From a virus: 64,000 nt of DNA. The translations under genes were made by a program, and so were the position numbers. Below are positions 9,001 through 15,998 of this stretch, piece after piece. The stretch lies in the IMG/VR virus record IMGVR_UViG_3300038620_000086, positions 1-64,000 of that record; one strand, 5' to 3'. The notes under the pieces are model-generated. The model was not told the origin of the DNA and ran no database searches. It worked only from the letters and a program-made list of their open reading frames with translations. Position 1 is the stretch's first letter, and each line of letters opens with the position of its first letter.

Positions 9001-11568
9001 GATTTGTTCATAAGTCATTAGGAGGTCTTCTAGACCCCGACCAATTAGATCAGCTAGAGAAGCCTCTCTACTCATATCAACATTTGCGGCTTCTCGAACC
9101 GCTGGGATCCAATAAAGTAGGTTGGCAGGTACGTTTTGAGATACATCTTCCCAACGCTTAGCCATCTCTTGAATCCGGCGGCTGCCAACGCCAGAAACCC
9201 TGATCGTTCCATCTTGAGTAATAGCAACGTGAGGTTCTCTACCAACTTCACGTTGAAGAGTTGCTAGGGCACTTTCGACCTTATCTTTGTTTCCGGCGGA
9301 TACAGTTGTTATAACCCCTCCCAGTACATTTTCTATAACGTGCGACTGGAACCGACGAGCAATTCCTTGGAGTTTAACTAAGCTGAGGGAACTAGATTCG
9401 CTAGCAGTTCCTCCCTTAACGTCAAGACCAACATAGAGATTCTGAATTATCCCCATCAAGGGGTTTTTGCTTTCTCGGACGATTTGCCGGTTAAGTTCGT
9501 CCTCCATATGAGCTGAGGCTAGAGACAAACCTCTGAACAAACCGTAGCTTAAGAAAGAGGCAGATATAGCAGACACCGTCTCGGCTATTCCACCAAGACC
9601 TTTTTCAAATGGACCTGCGGGAAGCTCTTCAGGGTCATAATATTGACGGTCAGCAAATCCAGGAGAAGACTCGTAAAAACCCTCCCTCCTTCGCTGTTGT
9701 TCTTGGTAGTAGTAGTGAGCTGTGGCACGATCAAGTAGGTGTCCTAACGTTGCCACTCCTCCTTCTAAAAAAGTTTCATCTTTCTCGAAGGCGGGGGAAC
9801 GAAGTACATTAGGAAAAGATTGGTGAAGAAAACGATTCAATCTTTCTTTAAATGGAACTCGGTTAAGATCCTCATTTAATTGCTCATCTTCAAAAGGAGT
9901 GACCTTAGGTAGCGTTGGTGCCCCTCGAAACTGACTATAAAATGACGCTGGTAGCTCAGAAGGAATTTTTACTTCTTCTTTCAGATAGTGCCTAGAACCT
10001 TCAACCGGTTTAGGAAGAGCGCGGATCGTTTTAACGCTGTAGACTGAAGGGTGATCATACTCCCCGCTTCCATAGTCAACCGAATCAACATCACCAATTT
10101 CGTTGGATCCTGACTTAATAGTGGTTGGTACAGACCTATCTAATCTTTCTACTGAAACGTTATCTAAAGAGTCTAGCTTTCCTATTAAGTTCTGATGCTC
10201 CCCGTAAGTTTGCTGTACAATGGACATTAGTTTCCGAATGCTCTTAGGATCCATCTCTGTGGTAATCCTCAATGCCATTTCTTCGTGAGATTCTCCAACA
10301 AACCGACGGGTTGTTAGATAAGCAACATCAGTTCCTTTCTCGTTAATGTCTTCAACGAAATAAAGGTTGTAGTGAGGTGTATCAGTCTTGGTACGATCTG
10401 GTTTTAGGAATTCTGCTCCGGCTCTTTCTAGGCGACTAACGATCCTTTGTGTAGCCTCTTCGGGATCAACGTCTTTAGTTGCAATAGTAACGTCAGAACC
10501 AGTTCTTTCCTTAGCCTCTAGTAGCCCGACTATTTCCCGAAAATGCTCTTTTGCTTGTAGGTCTTTCTTAGATGGATCTTTACGATCCTCCATCTCATTA
10601 TACTGGAAGGACGCAGTCGCAATTGTTACGTCTCCACTGGAACGCCTAATGTCCTCTTTTAGAGACTCAAATATGACGTTTCCGCCGCCTTTTACAATAT
10701 CACCTTCATAAGACCTGTCCCTTTTCCCTTCAGCTTCCCTTTCGATCTGATTGTAATATTCTTCTACTTCTTTATGAACCTTAGGATGGGTTGTGTGGTA
10801 ATATATATCAGTTGTTTGCTTCGCCATCGACTCACCTTTTTGGTTAGTTCCAAATGGTTGAGTTACAAAGAAGGTATGTTCTTCTCCTCCTTTTTCACCG
10901 ATGATAAACTTGGAGTGAAGCAAACGAGGCTGAGATCCCCCTCCTTCGGTCAGTTCTCTCCCTTCGTAAGGTTTAAAGTTGCCGCCTTTACTATTCTGAA
11001 ACTCTATGGCATTGCGTTTAACATTAACCTCAGTTGGTTCAAAGTTAGTAACGTCAACAATGACCTCGGCGTCGGATGACCGTAGAAAGTCCGCCTCTGT
11101 TTGTGTTCCAAAGATCGACGTCGTCCACCAATTTCTAATAGAACCAAATGGTCCAATTTTCTGCTCCTTCTTACTTTGAGATTCAAAACTATATTCCACC
11201 TTTGTTTTAGCTCTAGGATCAGCAATAAACTGAACAGCTTTTATATTCTCAAGATCACCTGTTAACTCTTTTACCTTCTCCGGAGTAGTGATCCCAGCTT
11301 CGACATGAGAGGCACTTCCCTCAAACTTTAGATTAGACCTCCATTGTTGGTCTTCAACATGGGAAAACCTCTTTCCCAATGCAACCCGAATTTCTTGATC
11401 CGAGTTCCGAGCTTGACTTGCCACTCTAGAGATTAATTTTTCTGTGTAGTGGCTTTCCTTAGAAAGAGATATATTAACTGTCTCGCCAGAAGACAAGATG
11501 TCATCCTCTTGTTCTGTATACTGGCGATACCATTGTGGAGCCTTAGTTTCAAATCCAACGGGAGCCAT
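1..11568 (-). CDS. tape-measure-like giant with PLD-like, GH104, NodB and amidase domains (at least 3856 aa, C terminus off window)
   Basis: A single frame is open from ATG 11568 to position 1. Residues 1-420 look PLD-like, with HSK at 218-220 and a degenerate HYN at 399-401. Residues about 450-3300 are helical with hydrophobic Gly/Ala stretches (near 1137, 2717, 2957-3005 and 3150-3220), fitting a tape measure that is ejected into the envelope. A lambda-type GH104 muramidase follows (AEGTWNESGYRTMFGG at 3382-3397, WAGLPGDPYGQG at 3485-3496), then a NodB deacetylase (TFDDGPSP at 3556, HSYSH, FRAPYG, IVLLHDA at 3700) and an Amidase_3-like domain (IGIGHSGSKG at 3764, E...ELHYDSD at 3850). These would open peptidoglycan. 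The tape-measure call rests on size, helices and Gly-zippers. Confidence 0.85.
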   Translation of the reverse strand, partial: MAPVGFETKAPQWYRQYTEQEDDILSSGETVNISLSKESHYTEKLISRVASQARNSDQEIRVALGKRFSHVEDQQWRSNLKFEGSASHVEAGITTPEKVKELTGDLENIKAVQFIADPRAKTKVEYSFESQSKKEQKIGPFGSIRNWWTTSIFGTQTEADFLRSSDAEVIVDVTNFEPTEVNVKRNAIEFQNSKGGNFKPYEGRELTEGGGSQPRLLHSKFIIGEKGGEEHTFFVTQPFGTNQKGESMAKQTTDIYYHTTHPKVHKEVEEYYNQIEREAEGKRDRSYEGDIVKGGGNVIFESLKEDIRRSSGDVTIATASFQYNEMEDRKDPSKKDLQAKEHFREIVGLLEAKERTGSDVTIATKDVDPEEATQRIVSRLERAGAEFLKPDRTKTDTPHYNLYFVEDINEKGTDVAYLTTRRFVGESHEEMALRITTEMDPKSIRKLMSIVQQTYGEHQNLIGKLDSLDNVSVERLDRSVPTTIKSGSNEIGDVDSVDYGSGEYDHPSVYSVKTIRALPKPVEGSRHYLKEEVKIPSELPASFYSQFRGAPTLPKVTPFEDEQLNEDLNRVPFKERLNRFLHQSFPNVLRSPAFEKDETFLEGGVATLGHLLDRATAHYYYQEQQRRREGFYESSPGFADRQYYDPEELPAGPFEKGLGGIAETVSAISASFLSYGLFRGLSLASAHMEDELNRQIVRESKNPLMGIIQNLYVGLDVKGGTASESSSLSLVKLQGIARRFQSHVIENVLGGVITTVSAGNKDKVESALATLQREVGREPHVAITQDGTIRVSGVGSRRIQEMAKRWEDVSQNVPANLLYWIPAVREAANVDMSREASLADLIGRGLEDLLMTYEQIYMQIGRFISDPDQEIKQLEKLYRTSKEVSELDREITQLSIEESVNQGRPVTDLKKLYQYDISPVARYSGLKKEFSFRSNYFRAKSESPASGGVDVKTDPQKKLLGVPIRQARRTMLGVGAIFGADYLFSYGILGDGGLSLLSYFQSPWDFEEGTFQSPVRDTSHIRKIEGDLHPLITSFLGLTGGLSAGWLFPEFSTAETNPFDYSLGRAEKQKLDVYEEAWRVAQEQDISIGEALSEIQRGGRPGTPRYKSAGELSSNQWARNYYSDLSLVRSNVKSAGRARFNILAASIGFAVSTTATRLASSTIAAIWNWSKDSGFESNELSYLAAQRINISPLPETLEEKAANDFARKYKEKLLKTTESQYKTSFSITPQFTTPVFQIGWTNRSIPEEELKTFTFGFQLFPLLGGGIMPTFPVAQRLTVRPEAERDIDSFSEWLGSVGYRAGTLPSEVFAGVRDSDYENLLMQVGTYTALGGIANQIIPSAAKESLVGRGVRSANRLVSDFGASVLSAPALMLDTTKKAVAGVTPDSSGWRSVGRFFTRRGPSIRGAAPFLLSWIASSAFLDRKAGITTSRFTGEGLEEENKTARVSATATLTAIYGSALSGVFGGYNVFSRPEIIDDAFFRKGIKVPESNRFYHRIQKGVTSRYEGTRTSFSKAPTGATYNARFVGRHGVAASRIAATYWTGQLLGAIFDAEELFAGDETGLSAGFQIWMGGYERPDTVGELQDREKVKSILSRGYRGGIGDRLLQFTDKFIGQLDIFNILSDSGAYADDPNIFLNFFSYGQTLRNTSGDITSTGYTQFQGSSADLSYTIRSLSFSGLKQTDKEIIKQLLKGDKELSPSEVVSRVRTLSPRGSSIDYTQTRGSEAAQATSSSLSRALAIRSFYAEHLSNKRPTTIAVERYLQENKMKELGISPGNFVPINISIGNRFYGLGQTIEKAYEKYIGNRGTAYYTKIEGLQELTNQFVAATGSSGAPRAGIRRGKFEGLTGVGSAPAAPLLMFTRSAIGTITAASLAFSLVMSAGRLTASGITAWENRRGKDIQRQIEGIASHVEKFLVKHQPSISWDQSGGRGTPRIALLSRDRYMVKIPGLTNEPGQFDKVGLGYGMEAKEQFFQAYEEFLSRSTNEIFASSFDNRRLEGMHGTSLSVRFRELYKQVRSGTIDEEEFYDKVRDHLGRYKKSLKGNLLETLNKEIPVGDKQTITLYQALTTDQRAERFIDDIIEGRNRQTLIDQIIQSLEQSLRQNVSPDIAVESARYEIATRLEETSQLIPSQAMDEEFTERFAVERSIEEQRKWARRRAGSRPPQGEPKTEVRPQDLPKVLSEGVNFMNRAFYVQQGYGLLEGASLYAHSFRDDNFVQKQASQKLFWKETGFLASEFLLVQAFKRGMGLGYSGAGLLTIASYLGYNQIRKNNQWFKNKESDIYNWVSSNFGFLPRAIGSVVNTVAESPSYLPFVDDDFNLFEDVTGPWIAEQYRKARESENDILQFFSQIFLPASSSLYNRMRSSAKKTAWGYQRHFYGDTSQYWKQQQQRRRRKTAQYGRSLDIIHSGLYGFPTTVRGRAVKEKYFRGDRVADNFSYRRNYPISQTLRNALEVRQRMSDLYAHGYVYRLNNVDDDKGLNEIFSIALSDVQALELQRGRGGFIGQLYSEVKDLAWNKITRPLLNRTVKPLWDKYGNKVGGDLARLKERIDRFIGDKTTPIRNLGNSIKGAIGKFFTGIGRGGFGDPAPLAEEPNLYQLRKLNRLFRVTRYGGKELLLGGLDKQDLLGYIKDLPGDLGARLYGEDLSRELYGTGARKHLGRALFGSRLLLESLSNTLGSGARGILHRSGRIAAGVSLQSLKIGIGSLVNPLSGSLIAGLLSGLSIATSGFSLPAILGAGYAGIMGTAFAKNMGESYKSLGNLLSPKFLRAKFWQKRRKGKVQMLLDEGASFDEIRARKPFVSKFDQLHPFYSYHPSRIPLNQVNTSDLQVKPLEEPILRPSSRSKSLPTIVQITQEIGRPTSISDARPSSITRALSSVNRGLRKLSDVGLPDRILQGLGKAARWTAKGFSKVAPDVASFGIDLYFINRARRRVKQLDDRASREAHYRKAYGDLYGNIGAALLAGASVLAVTALSGGLLAPLAAGIAGGFIGGHFGRQYGEQRGSQIYDRGADTDRLSDGIAGWGSALGSLGMGFGATLIELRRRRRQSGGDYGNPASKESRIGSSSTATDPEFDEGSRRVVSNTNRSRTSNIPDIPEHLPENIDDTENIGLRRPGRIGKVAKIARSAGFVGDFIEASLGVYGLYEYHQGMKSDNRKRAIKGGRLTGTAIGGGIAGTLAVAAVGALALPAAAAIGLGIAAGVAIGSAGSYIGAKIGESAAKVSYRNRNKPNFLTRYFQSFSWSGEGIEDYEVKSMSSRGQVRQLENYEEKTRQARQSLQKFAESLSSTVSDLFSVGETGRERKPSENLGVLGRIKEFASNVVEGLTNAAKTVGRVVGRATSKAYQTAKDWLSEWVPSGGGDKPIVKTKGIHPNVRAVADMVSLAEGTWNESGYRTMFGGRTYQGDLSEGHPNVKIRAAGFNSEAFGKYQWMWETAQRFGLDENISPKAQDRAFVQYLKEEGLYELAKQGNYRELLTGRSGRKIAGIWAGLPGDPYGQGEAYTREELVRFARERERFYKGERQRQYQATRKREKPVNLTRENIDRRAEEKMEDGTIALTFDDGPSPQYTEKVLDVLEKHDATATFFIVGKRAKKHPELVKQIVEEGHEIGIHSYSHRPMSKLSKEEQIKEIRRTRKVIRGIVGEDVDINWFRAPYGRQNQETLKAANEQGLSTALWTVDTRDYLKATSTKEILDRLSNAEGEIVLLHDAAEANPEYAQQNIDLARLDKSRKDTVRALDQFLSKSDLETQTMSEAVPRPESKGGKLVIGIGHSGSKGESGATTPGGIPEEQALKSVGVQLRKLAKEYGIEDQIAVVSGGKVDVGKSSRPLQSRPGYTYTAAGTVESSGAEYVELHYDSDR

Positions 11569-12367
11569 ATAGACTATCGGTTTGGTCGCAAAGCAAAAGC
11601 TGGTCTAAAGAAACGGCTGGTTGATATTCTAAGTCAAAAGGATAGTCCGGCGGCGGAGACCAATCGGGCAAAAAGTTGAAGTAGTTCCAGCCTACTGACC
11701 ATCGTAACGTATTTAGGGGGTAGCTTCTTGCCGCGATCGATGCTAACCCGTAGAAGTCTCCAGGGAGGGGGATGGGAGCATAGGGCGGGTAGGGAACTAA
11801 AAGCCTGGTGATTCGGTGAATAGGAGTTTCTGGAACGACCCAATACTGAGTATCAATTGGCTCTCTTGGGTTGTCTTTGTGATAATATTCAACTTTATAG
11901 CGGTCAATCGGACTTGGGTGAGTCAGTACGCTTGGTGCTAGCTCCAACTTAAGATCACCATCTGCTGGAATAACTATGTTTCTCTTTTCTGGCAGGGGTT
12001 GTTCATAACCAAAGTAAGTGCTGTTTGGAGAGTAAATAGTGAGAAAATAGTCTGAGTGGTTAAACTTAGAGTCGGCTTCAGAGTTCTCAACTTTTATTGT
12101 CACCTCTTCGTAGCCTTCATCTAATAAGATGCTAGGAAGAGCAAATGTAATAGGGTCTAATCTTTTATACTCGAAAAGAGATCCAGAGAAGTCTTCAACG
12201 CCCTTCAAAACCTCGTTTTGTTCTTTCCATACTAAAGTAAACTCATCCTCATTTTCTAACTGTGGGATGCGAAAAATTAGACTTACATCTGGTTCTACTG
12301 TTAGTTCTATGGGAGATTCAACCTCAATAGAAGACTGGAACTTGATCCTAATAGGGGTCTTGTCCAA
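11549..12367 (-). CDS. beta-rich virion protein sharing a C-terminal fibre module (272 aa)
   Basis: Begins at TTG behind a perfect Shine-Dalgarno. Residues about 15-95 match the end of the 1256-aa spike protein: both have a Glu/Pro-rich strand, a FSG.F.Y.R/KRLD/IDNETF motif (DFSGSLFEYKRLDPITFALP against EFSGAFQYRRIDNETFELSP) and a following strand with EEVTI or ETTFL. The rest, residues 100-272, is beta with many Pro and Tyr (PYPPYAPIPLPGDFYG). It overlaps the tape-measure start by 20 nt. It may dock the tape-measure tip or hub by the same interface as the spike protein; this is inferred. Confidence 0.7.
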   Translation of the reverse strand: MDKTPIRIKFQSSIEVESPIELTVEPDVSLIFRIPQLENEDEFTLVWKEQNEVLKGVEDFSGSLFEYKRLDPITFALPSILLDEGYEEVTIKVENSEADSKFNHSDYFLTIYSPNSTYFGYEQPLPEKRNIVIPADGDLKLELAPSVLTHPSPIDRYKVEYYHKDNPREPIDTQYWVVPETPIHRITRLLVPYPPYAPIPLPGDFYGLASIAARSYPLNTLRWSVGWNYFNFLPDWSPPPDYPFDLEYQPAVSLDQLLLCDQTDSLYGSRWI

Positions 12368-14135
12368 AATATCCTCCTTTTCTTCGTCTTTGTAAGTAGT
12401 CTAATCGGGACTTTCCTCTTTCTAAGAAAGAGGGATCAGATCCTAAGAGTGAGGGGTCAAAGTTTTTATTGTCGGGCTGGTCTTCAGATTTCACCGACGA
12501 TGCAGATACAACCCTTGGAATGTCATCTGAGTTCTCATCTCCAGTTAAATGCCAGACCACTGAAGCGATCCCATCTGCTAAGTCTTTACTCCCATTCTTC
12601 GGGTGGTCGATTCGTGTATTGTTAATCAACTCTAGCTGGTTAAGCTCATCTTTAGCCAGTTCTTTAACCGGCGAATCCTTAGGTAAAATGACCCTACCCT
12701 CATTCAGCATCGTTTGAAGCTGTTCGTAGATCATTAGCTGAAACTTGCCGCCGAAAAACTTTGCCTCAGCGTTAATGCCCCACTGTCTAATGCGTTGGAT
12801 AGTCTCGGCATTCTGGTGATGGTCAGACGTCACCTTAAAGATTGGTCGATGTTGGTGAATGTCAAATAAACATTCCTGAACGTTACTAATAGATACTTGA
12901 TAGCCTGGGTCGGGTTGCCATGCCATAAGGACATCAATGGTAACGACTCTCAAGCCCTCTTCATTTCTCTCGGCATGACCAACTACTAAAGAGTAGGCAT
13001 CTCGAACAACAGCAGGGTCAATATGGGCAATAGAAGGGGTATCAGATTCAGTAACCTGTTTAATCCTTTTCTTAATTAGACCGCCCTTAGGCTCTTCGTC
13101 AGAATAGGTTACTTTAGAACGACCCCGGAAGCTCAACCTAATGCTGTCAGGGTTTAAAAAGCGGGTTTGTGGGGTAATCCGCTTTCCTTCAAACTCCAGA
13201 GCTGCTTTTAAAGGGTTCAGAGAATACTCACTTCGAACAACCGGGTTATCTCTAGCAGCGTGTTTAGGGTTGATATCCCAACTTTTTAGGCGAAAGCCAA
13301 TAAAAGAGCTTTCATCTTCGGCAACCTTTTCATAAAGTTGTTCGATAGCATCTCCTGGTTCCCAAGCCGAACTTATAGCAACCCTCTTCGCTTCTGACCC
13401 AAACGTCATACCACTCAAACCTACGTTGCTCCAAAGGTTCTGAGCGTTGCTATTCCCCTCAGAGTCAACGGCGAACCTAGCCACCTCGTCCATCACCATG
13501 CAGATAACGTTCTGTCCGACTTGGCTAGAGCTTTCGCTGTTTCCAGGATAAATATGGACATTTTTCTCTTCATGGTCAATTGACTCTTTTCTTACAAAAA
13601 CTTCACCTCTATCTATCATCCGTCTTAGTGGGCGGACTAGAGGGATCAAACCTCTAACATAAGAAAAGATCGTTTGCTTCGTCTGAGTAGCTGTCGTCGC
13701 GATCGCTAACAGTGAAATAGGAGAGTTCCCAGCTATACCATAGTGCCCCTGTGGGTTATCCATCATAACTAGCTTTAGGAATTCATAAGCCAATATAATG
13801 GAAGCAAGATTACTTTTACCTCCACGCCTCCCTGCTTCTAAAATGAGTCCCTGATATTCTTTGTCAGGATCCATTGGATCCCAAGTCGTTTTCTGATCGT
13901 AGCGCCACCTCTCAAGTATTTCTCTATCACCTTTATCTAGCTTGGCTCCATAAAGCACTTTTAGAACTAACAACTGTTCCTTACAAAGCTCAATCCCCCA
14001 TTTCTCCTGATCAATCTCATTTTCGACGAAATTAACAATATCGGTATTTAAACCCCAAGAAGAGGATGACTTGATACTAAAGGCTAAATCTTGGAAGAAG
14101 TTCGACTCGTCTATTGATTCCTGCTGTTTTGCCAT
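12348..14135 (-). CDS. terL: terminase large subunit (ATPase-nuclease)
   Basis: The DNA-packaging motor and genome-cutting nuclease. The N-terminal ATPase has Walker A AGRRGGKS at residues 101-108, Walker B ICMVMDE at 211-217 with the catalytic Glu, and the coupling motif SSA at 255-257. The C-terminal RNase H-like nuclease has Asp373 (HIDPAVVRDAYSLVVGH), Asp438 (KVTSDHHQ) and Asp518/521 (KDLADGIASV). The 595 aa length is normal. No small terminase, portal or capsid gene is in the window. The gene is placed between fibre genes and the tape measure, far from the usual head cluster. Stop and next gene overlap by 20 nt. Confidence 0.97.
   Translation of the reverse strand: MAKQQESIDESNFFQDLAFSIKSSSSWGLNTDIVNFVENEIDQEKWGIELCKEQLLVLKVLYGAKLDKGDREILERWRYDQKTTWDPMDPDKEYQGLILEAGRRGGKSNLASIILAYEFLKLVMMDNPQGHYGIAGNSPISLLAIATTATQTKQTIFSYVRGLIPLVRPLRRMIDRGEVFVRKESIDHEEKNVHIYPGNSESSSQVGQNVICMVMDEVARFAVDSEGNSNAQNLWSNVGLSGMTFGSEAKRVAISSAWEPGDAIEQLYEKVAEDESSFIGFRLKSWDINPKHAARDNPVVRSEYSLNPLKAALEFEGKRITPQTRFLNPDSIRLSFRGRSKVTYSDEEPKGGLIKKRIKQVTESDTPSIAHIDPAVVRDAYSLVVGHAERNEEGLRVVTIDVLMAWQPDPGYQVSISNVQECLFDIHQHRPIFKVTSDHHQNAETIQRIRQWGINAEAKFFGGKFQLMIYEQLQTMLNEGRVILPKDSPVKELAKDELNQLELINNTRIDHPKNGSKDLADGIASVVWHLTGDENSDDIPRVVSASSVKSEDQPDNKNFDPSLLGSDPSFLERGKSRLDYLQRRRKGGYFGQDPY
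12373..12379 (-). promoter_or_regulatory. Shine-Dalgarno deciding a TTG start
   Basis: AAGGAGG on the minus strand, five nucleotides before the TTG at 12367. It sits in the last codons of terL. Its quality makes TTG the likely initiation codon for the 272-aa protein despite the 20-nt overlap. Confidence 0.75.
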
Positions 14136-15035
14136 TTATGCCTGTCCAATTAACTTCACAGCTTCCAGCCAATAGTTCAATTCAACCGAACGGTCTAAAG
14201 ATTCCACGACCAACTCTGCAAGGGAGTTAAAGTTATCTAGATCCAGCCGGTTGGAAGGAGTGCTAGATAAAGTAAAGTCTGAGATAGACATCCTTAGCCC
14301 CTCGTTAGGGAGTAGGGTATCCCCAACGACTGTGCTGTCAGTGTTCCTAACAAAATAGTTGTTTCCAGAATCTAATGTGATCGGGAAGGATTCTGTCCAA
14401 AATGGTTGAGTCGTTCCTACTAAGTTTTCCTTAAGAAGATCCACTTCAAGTTGGTTCGGCAATGACCGGTTATTTCCAGTAACCACTTCAATTTGGTAGC
14501 TAATAATCCGAGCATTTCCCAAAAATCCTGGAGGATAGACTGAAAAGGAATCACCGTTAAACAGCTTTCGATAGCCAGAGATGACATACCGACTAAGATT
14601 GTCTAAGAGGTCACCAGAGATACTCCCCCTACGGGAGTCAGCGATTTGTATCTGTGCCGAACCCTGGATGGTATTTACATTACTAATTCTCCGAGCGTCA
14701 TCAAGAACTGAAGGATCATTATCTGGATCCTCTCCGGATAATAAGAAGTAAAGAAGCTCATTTTCTACAGATTTAACTGCTGGTTGACTCGCTTGAAACG
14801 CACTAGCGGTTATCTGAGAAAGAGTTGTTCCTTCAGGGAATACCCTTTCGAGGTTGTTATCTACAATATATAAGACATCCCCAGGTCTAGCATCAATTAG
14901 CCTTGGGTCATCGGGGCTCACCGGTTGATGAGAATGACTGTTGTACTTAATAAAAGCGTCTTCTACATCATCTACGGAGTCATCCCCAAATAGCGAACTT
15001 GAAAAAGTAACTTGATGACTTGACTGGACACTCAA
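14136..15035 (-). CDS. virion protein of unknown function (299 aa)
   Basis: Starts at a TTG with GGGAG eight nucleotides upstream. The N-terminal third is Asp/Ser-rich (DDSVDDVEDAFIKYNSHSH) and may be extended. The centre and C terminus are mixed, with QIQIADSRRGSISGDLLDN and a helical end (FNSLAELVVESLDRSVEL). It ends directly at the terminase start (TAA then ATG with no gap), a place often used by a terminase small subunit, but I see no HTH or coiled-coil typical of one. Unassigned; fibre-related or packaging-related both possible. Confidence 0.75.
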   Translation of the reverse strand: MSVQSSHQVTFSSSLFGDDSVDDVEDAFIKYNSHSHQPVSPDDPRLIDARPGDVLYIVDNNLERVFPEGTTLSQITASAFQASQPAVKSVENELLYFLLSGEDPDNDPSVLDDARRISNVNTIQGSAQIQIADSRRGSISGDLLDNLSRYVISGYRKLFNGDSFSVYPPGFLGNARIISYQIEVVTGNNRSLPNQLEVDLLKENLVGTTQPFWTESFPITLDSGNNYFVRNTDSTVVGDTLLPNEGLRMSISDFTLSSTPSNRLDLDNFNSLAELVVESLDRSVELNYWLEAVKLIGQA

Positions 15036-15040
15036 AATGC

Positions 15041-15082
15041 AATCTCCCAGCTCTACTAGTTCAATTCTCTCTTGAGAGCTGG
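15041..15082 (-). promoter_or_regulatory. possible RBS-embedding hairpin before a TTG start
   Basis: In the only gap longer than 35 nt between genes wholly inside the window (15036-15107), an 8-bp inverted repeat (CCAGCTCT at 15047-15054 and AGAGCTGG at 15075-15082) encloses a 20-nt loop. The distal arm abuts GGGAGATT, the Shine-Dalgarno for the TTG at 15035. The hairpin could partly mask that site; no U-run follows, so it does not look like a terminator. Such an inverted repeat could also arise by chance. Confidence 0.35.
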
Positions 15083-15107
15083 AAGATTACGTTTCAATCT
15101 TTTTTCT

Positions 15108-15998
15108 TCAATCGCTTATCGAGTATCCAAACAGCATAATATCTCCGACAACGCTGCTACCACCACTAGAAGGTTGTAGGACTTCTATGTAAAGGTGATT
15201 GTTATTAGTTTCAAAGGCAGAACCCGCAAAGAAATAATGAGAGAGAACAGAATTAGACGTATAAGTTCCTGGGACTAAAGTAAAGTCTTCAGTCCTATTG
15301 TAGGTTGATCCATCATACCAACCAAACCGATAAACTGTATCTGTTGGCTGGTTTCCATCAGCTTCGTCTCTAACGAAGAAATCTAGATGATGTGGAACAA
15401 ACCAATCTAAAATAGTCGGACGGAATAAAACTAGTGGTCCTTCTGAAACAGTAGAGATATCGACAGATCGGATTCGAGCCTTCAGACTGATCTGAGAAGG
15501 ACCACCCGCTGTCGGTATGTATTTCCAATGACCATTGTCTGGGTTGTCCTGTATAGGAATCTTATAGTAACTATCATCTGCTAAAGGAATAGTATCTAAG
15601 CGGTCAGCTTGATAAAGACCGCCATATCCATCCCCTACTTCGTTACGACCTAATACTAGGGCATACTGGTCATGTCCCCTATCGGTAGGTGGCAGGTATG
15701 TTCTTAATACTTGGTTAGCGTTTTCGTTACCTTCTTCATCGGTTGACAAAGGGAGAACTAAGGGGTAACGTCCTCTATCGTCTAGTAAAACGCGATCATT
15801 ACGGTCAAGAATACGATGGGATCCATCGCTGTGAGAGAGTCTTACGTCGGTTCTAAGACGCTCGTTAAGAACGGGATTAGCTGATGACCCGTCATGAACG
15901 ACGATTGTATCGAGGCTAGTGCTATATGTAACTTCTCCCTCAAGCCCCGAAAAGTTGTCATAATTAGAGATCCGCCTAAACTGAAACTCTAGTGGCAT
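15108..15998 (-). CDS. tail fibre/receptor-binding protein with Mtd-like N terminus (296 aa)
   Basis: The first 40 residues (LEFQFRRISNYDNF; LEGEVTYSTSLDTIVVHDG) follow the N-terminal pattern of major tropism determinant-like fibres ('i..Rr....f...l.eGEi.y..dt..l.vhDG'). The remainder is beta and ends in a compact C-terminal domain (NHLYIEVLQPSS; VVGDIMLFGYSISD) that could contact the host. It has a strong ribosome site (AAAGGAGACATAA then ATG). No variable-repeat or reverse transcriptase gene is seen nearby, so there is no sign of a diversity-generating retroelement here. Confidence 0.6.
   Translation of the reverse strand: MPLEFQFRRISNYDNFSGLEGEVTYSTSLDTIVVHDGSSANPVLNERLRTDVRLSHSDGSHRILDRNDRVLLDDRGRYPLVLPLSTDEEGNENANQVLRTYLPPTDRGHDQYALVLGRNEVGDGYGGLYQADRLDTIPLADDSYYKIPIQDNPDNGHWKYIPTAGGPSQISLKARIRSVDISTVSEGPLVLFRPTILDWFVPHHLDFFVRDEADGNQPTDTVYRFGWYDGSTYNRTEDFTLVPGTYTSNSVLSHYFFAGSAFETNNNHLYIEVLQPSSGGSSVVGDIMLFGYSISD

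Noticed and set aside
14136-15035. Terminase small subunit
   Set aside because: Only the position suggests it; no helix-turn-helix or oligomerisation helices are seen and the protein is longer and beta-richer than usual.
15108-15998. Diversity-generating retroelement target, suggested by the Mtd-like N terminus
   Set aside because: No reverse transcriptase, accessory variability gene or template repeat is visible in the window; the N-terminal similarity alone is a general fibre feature.
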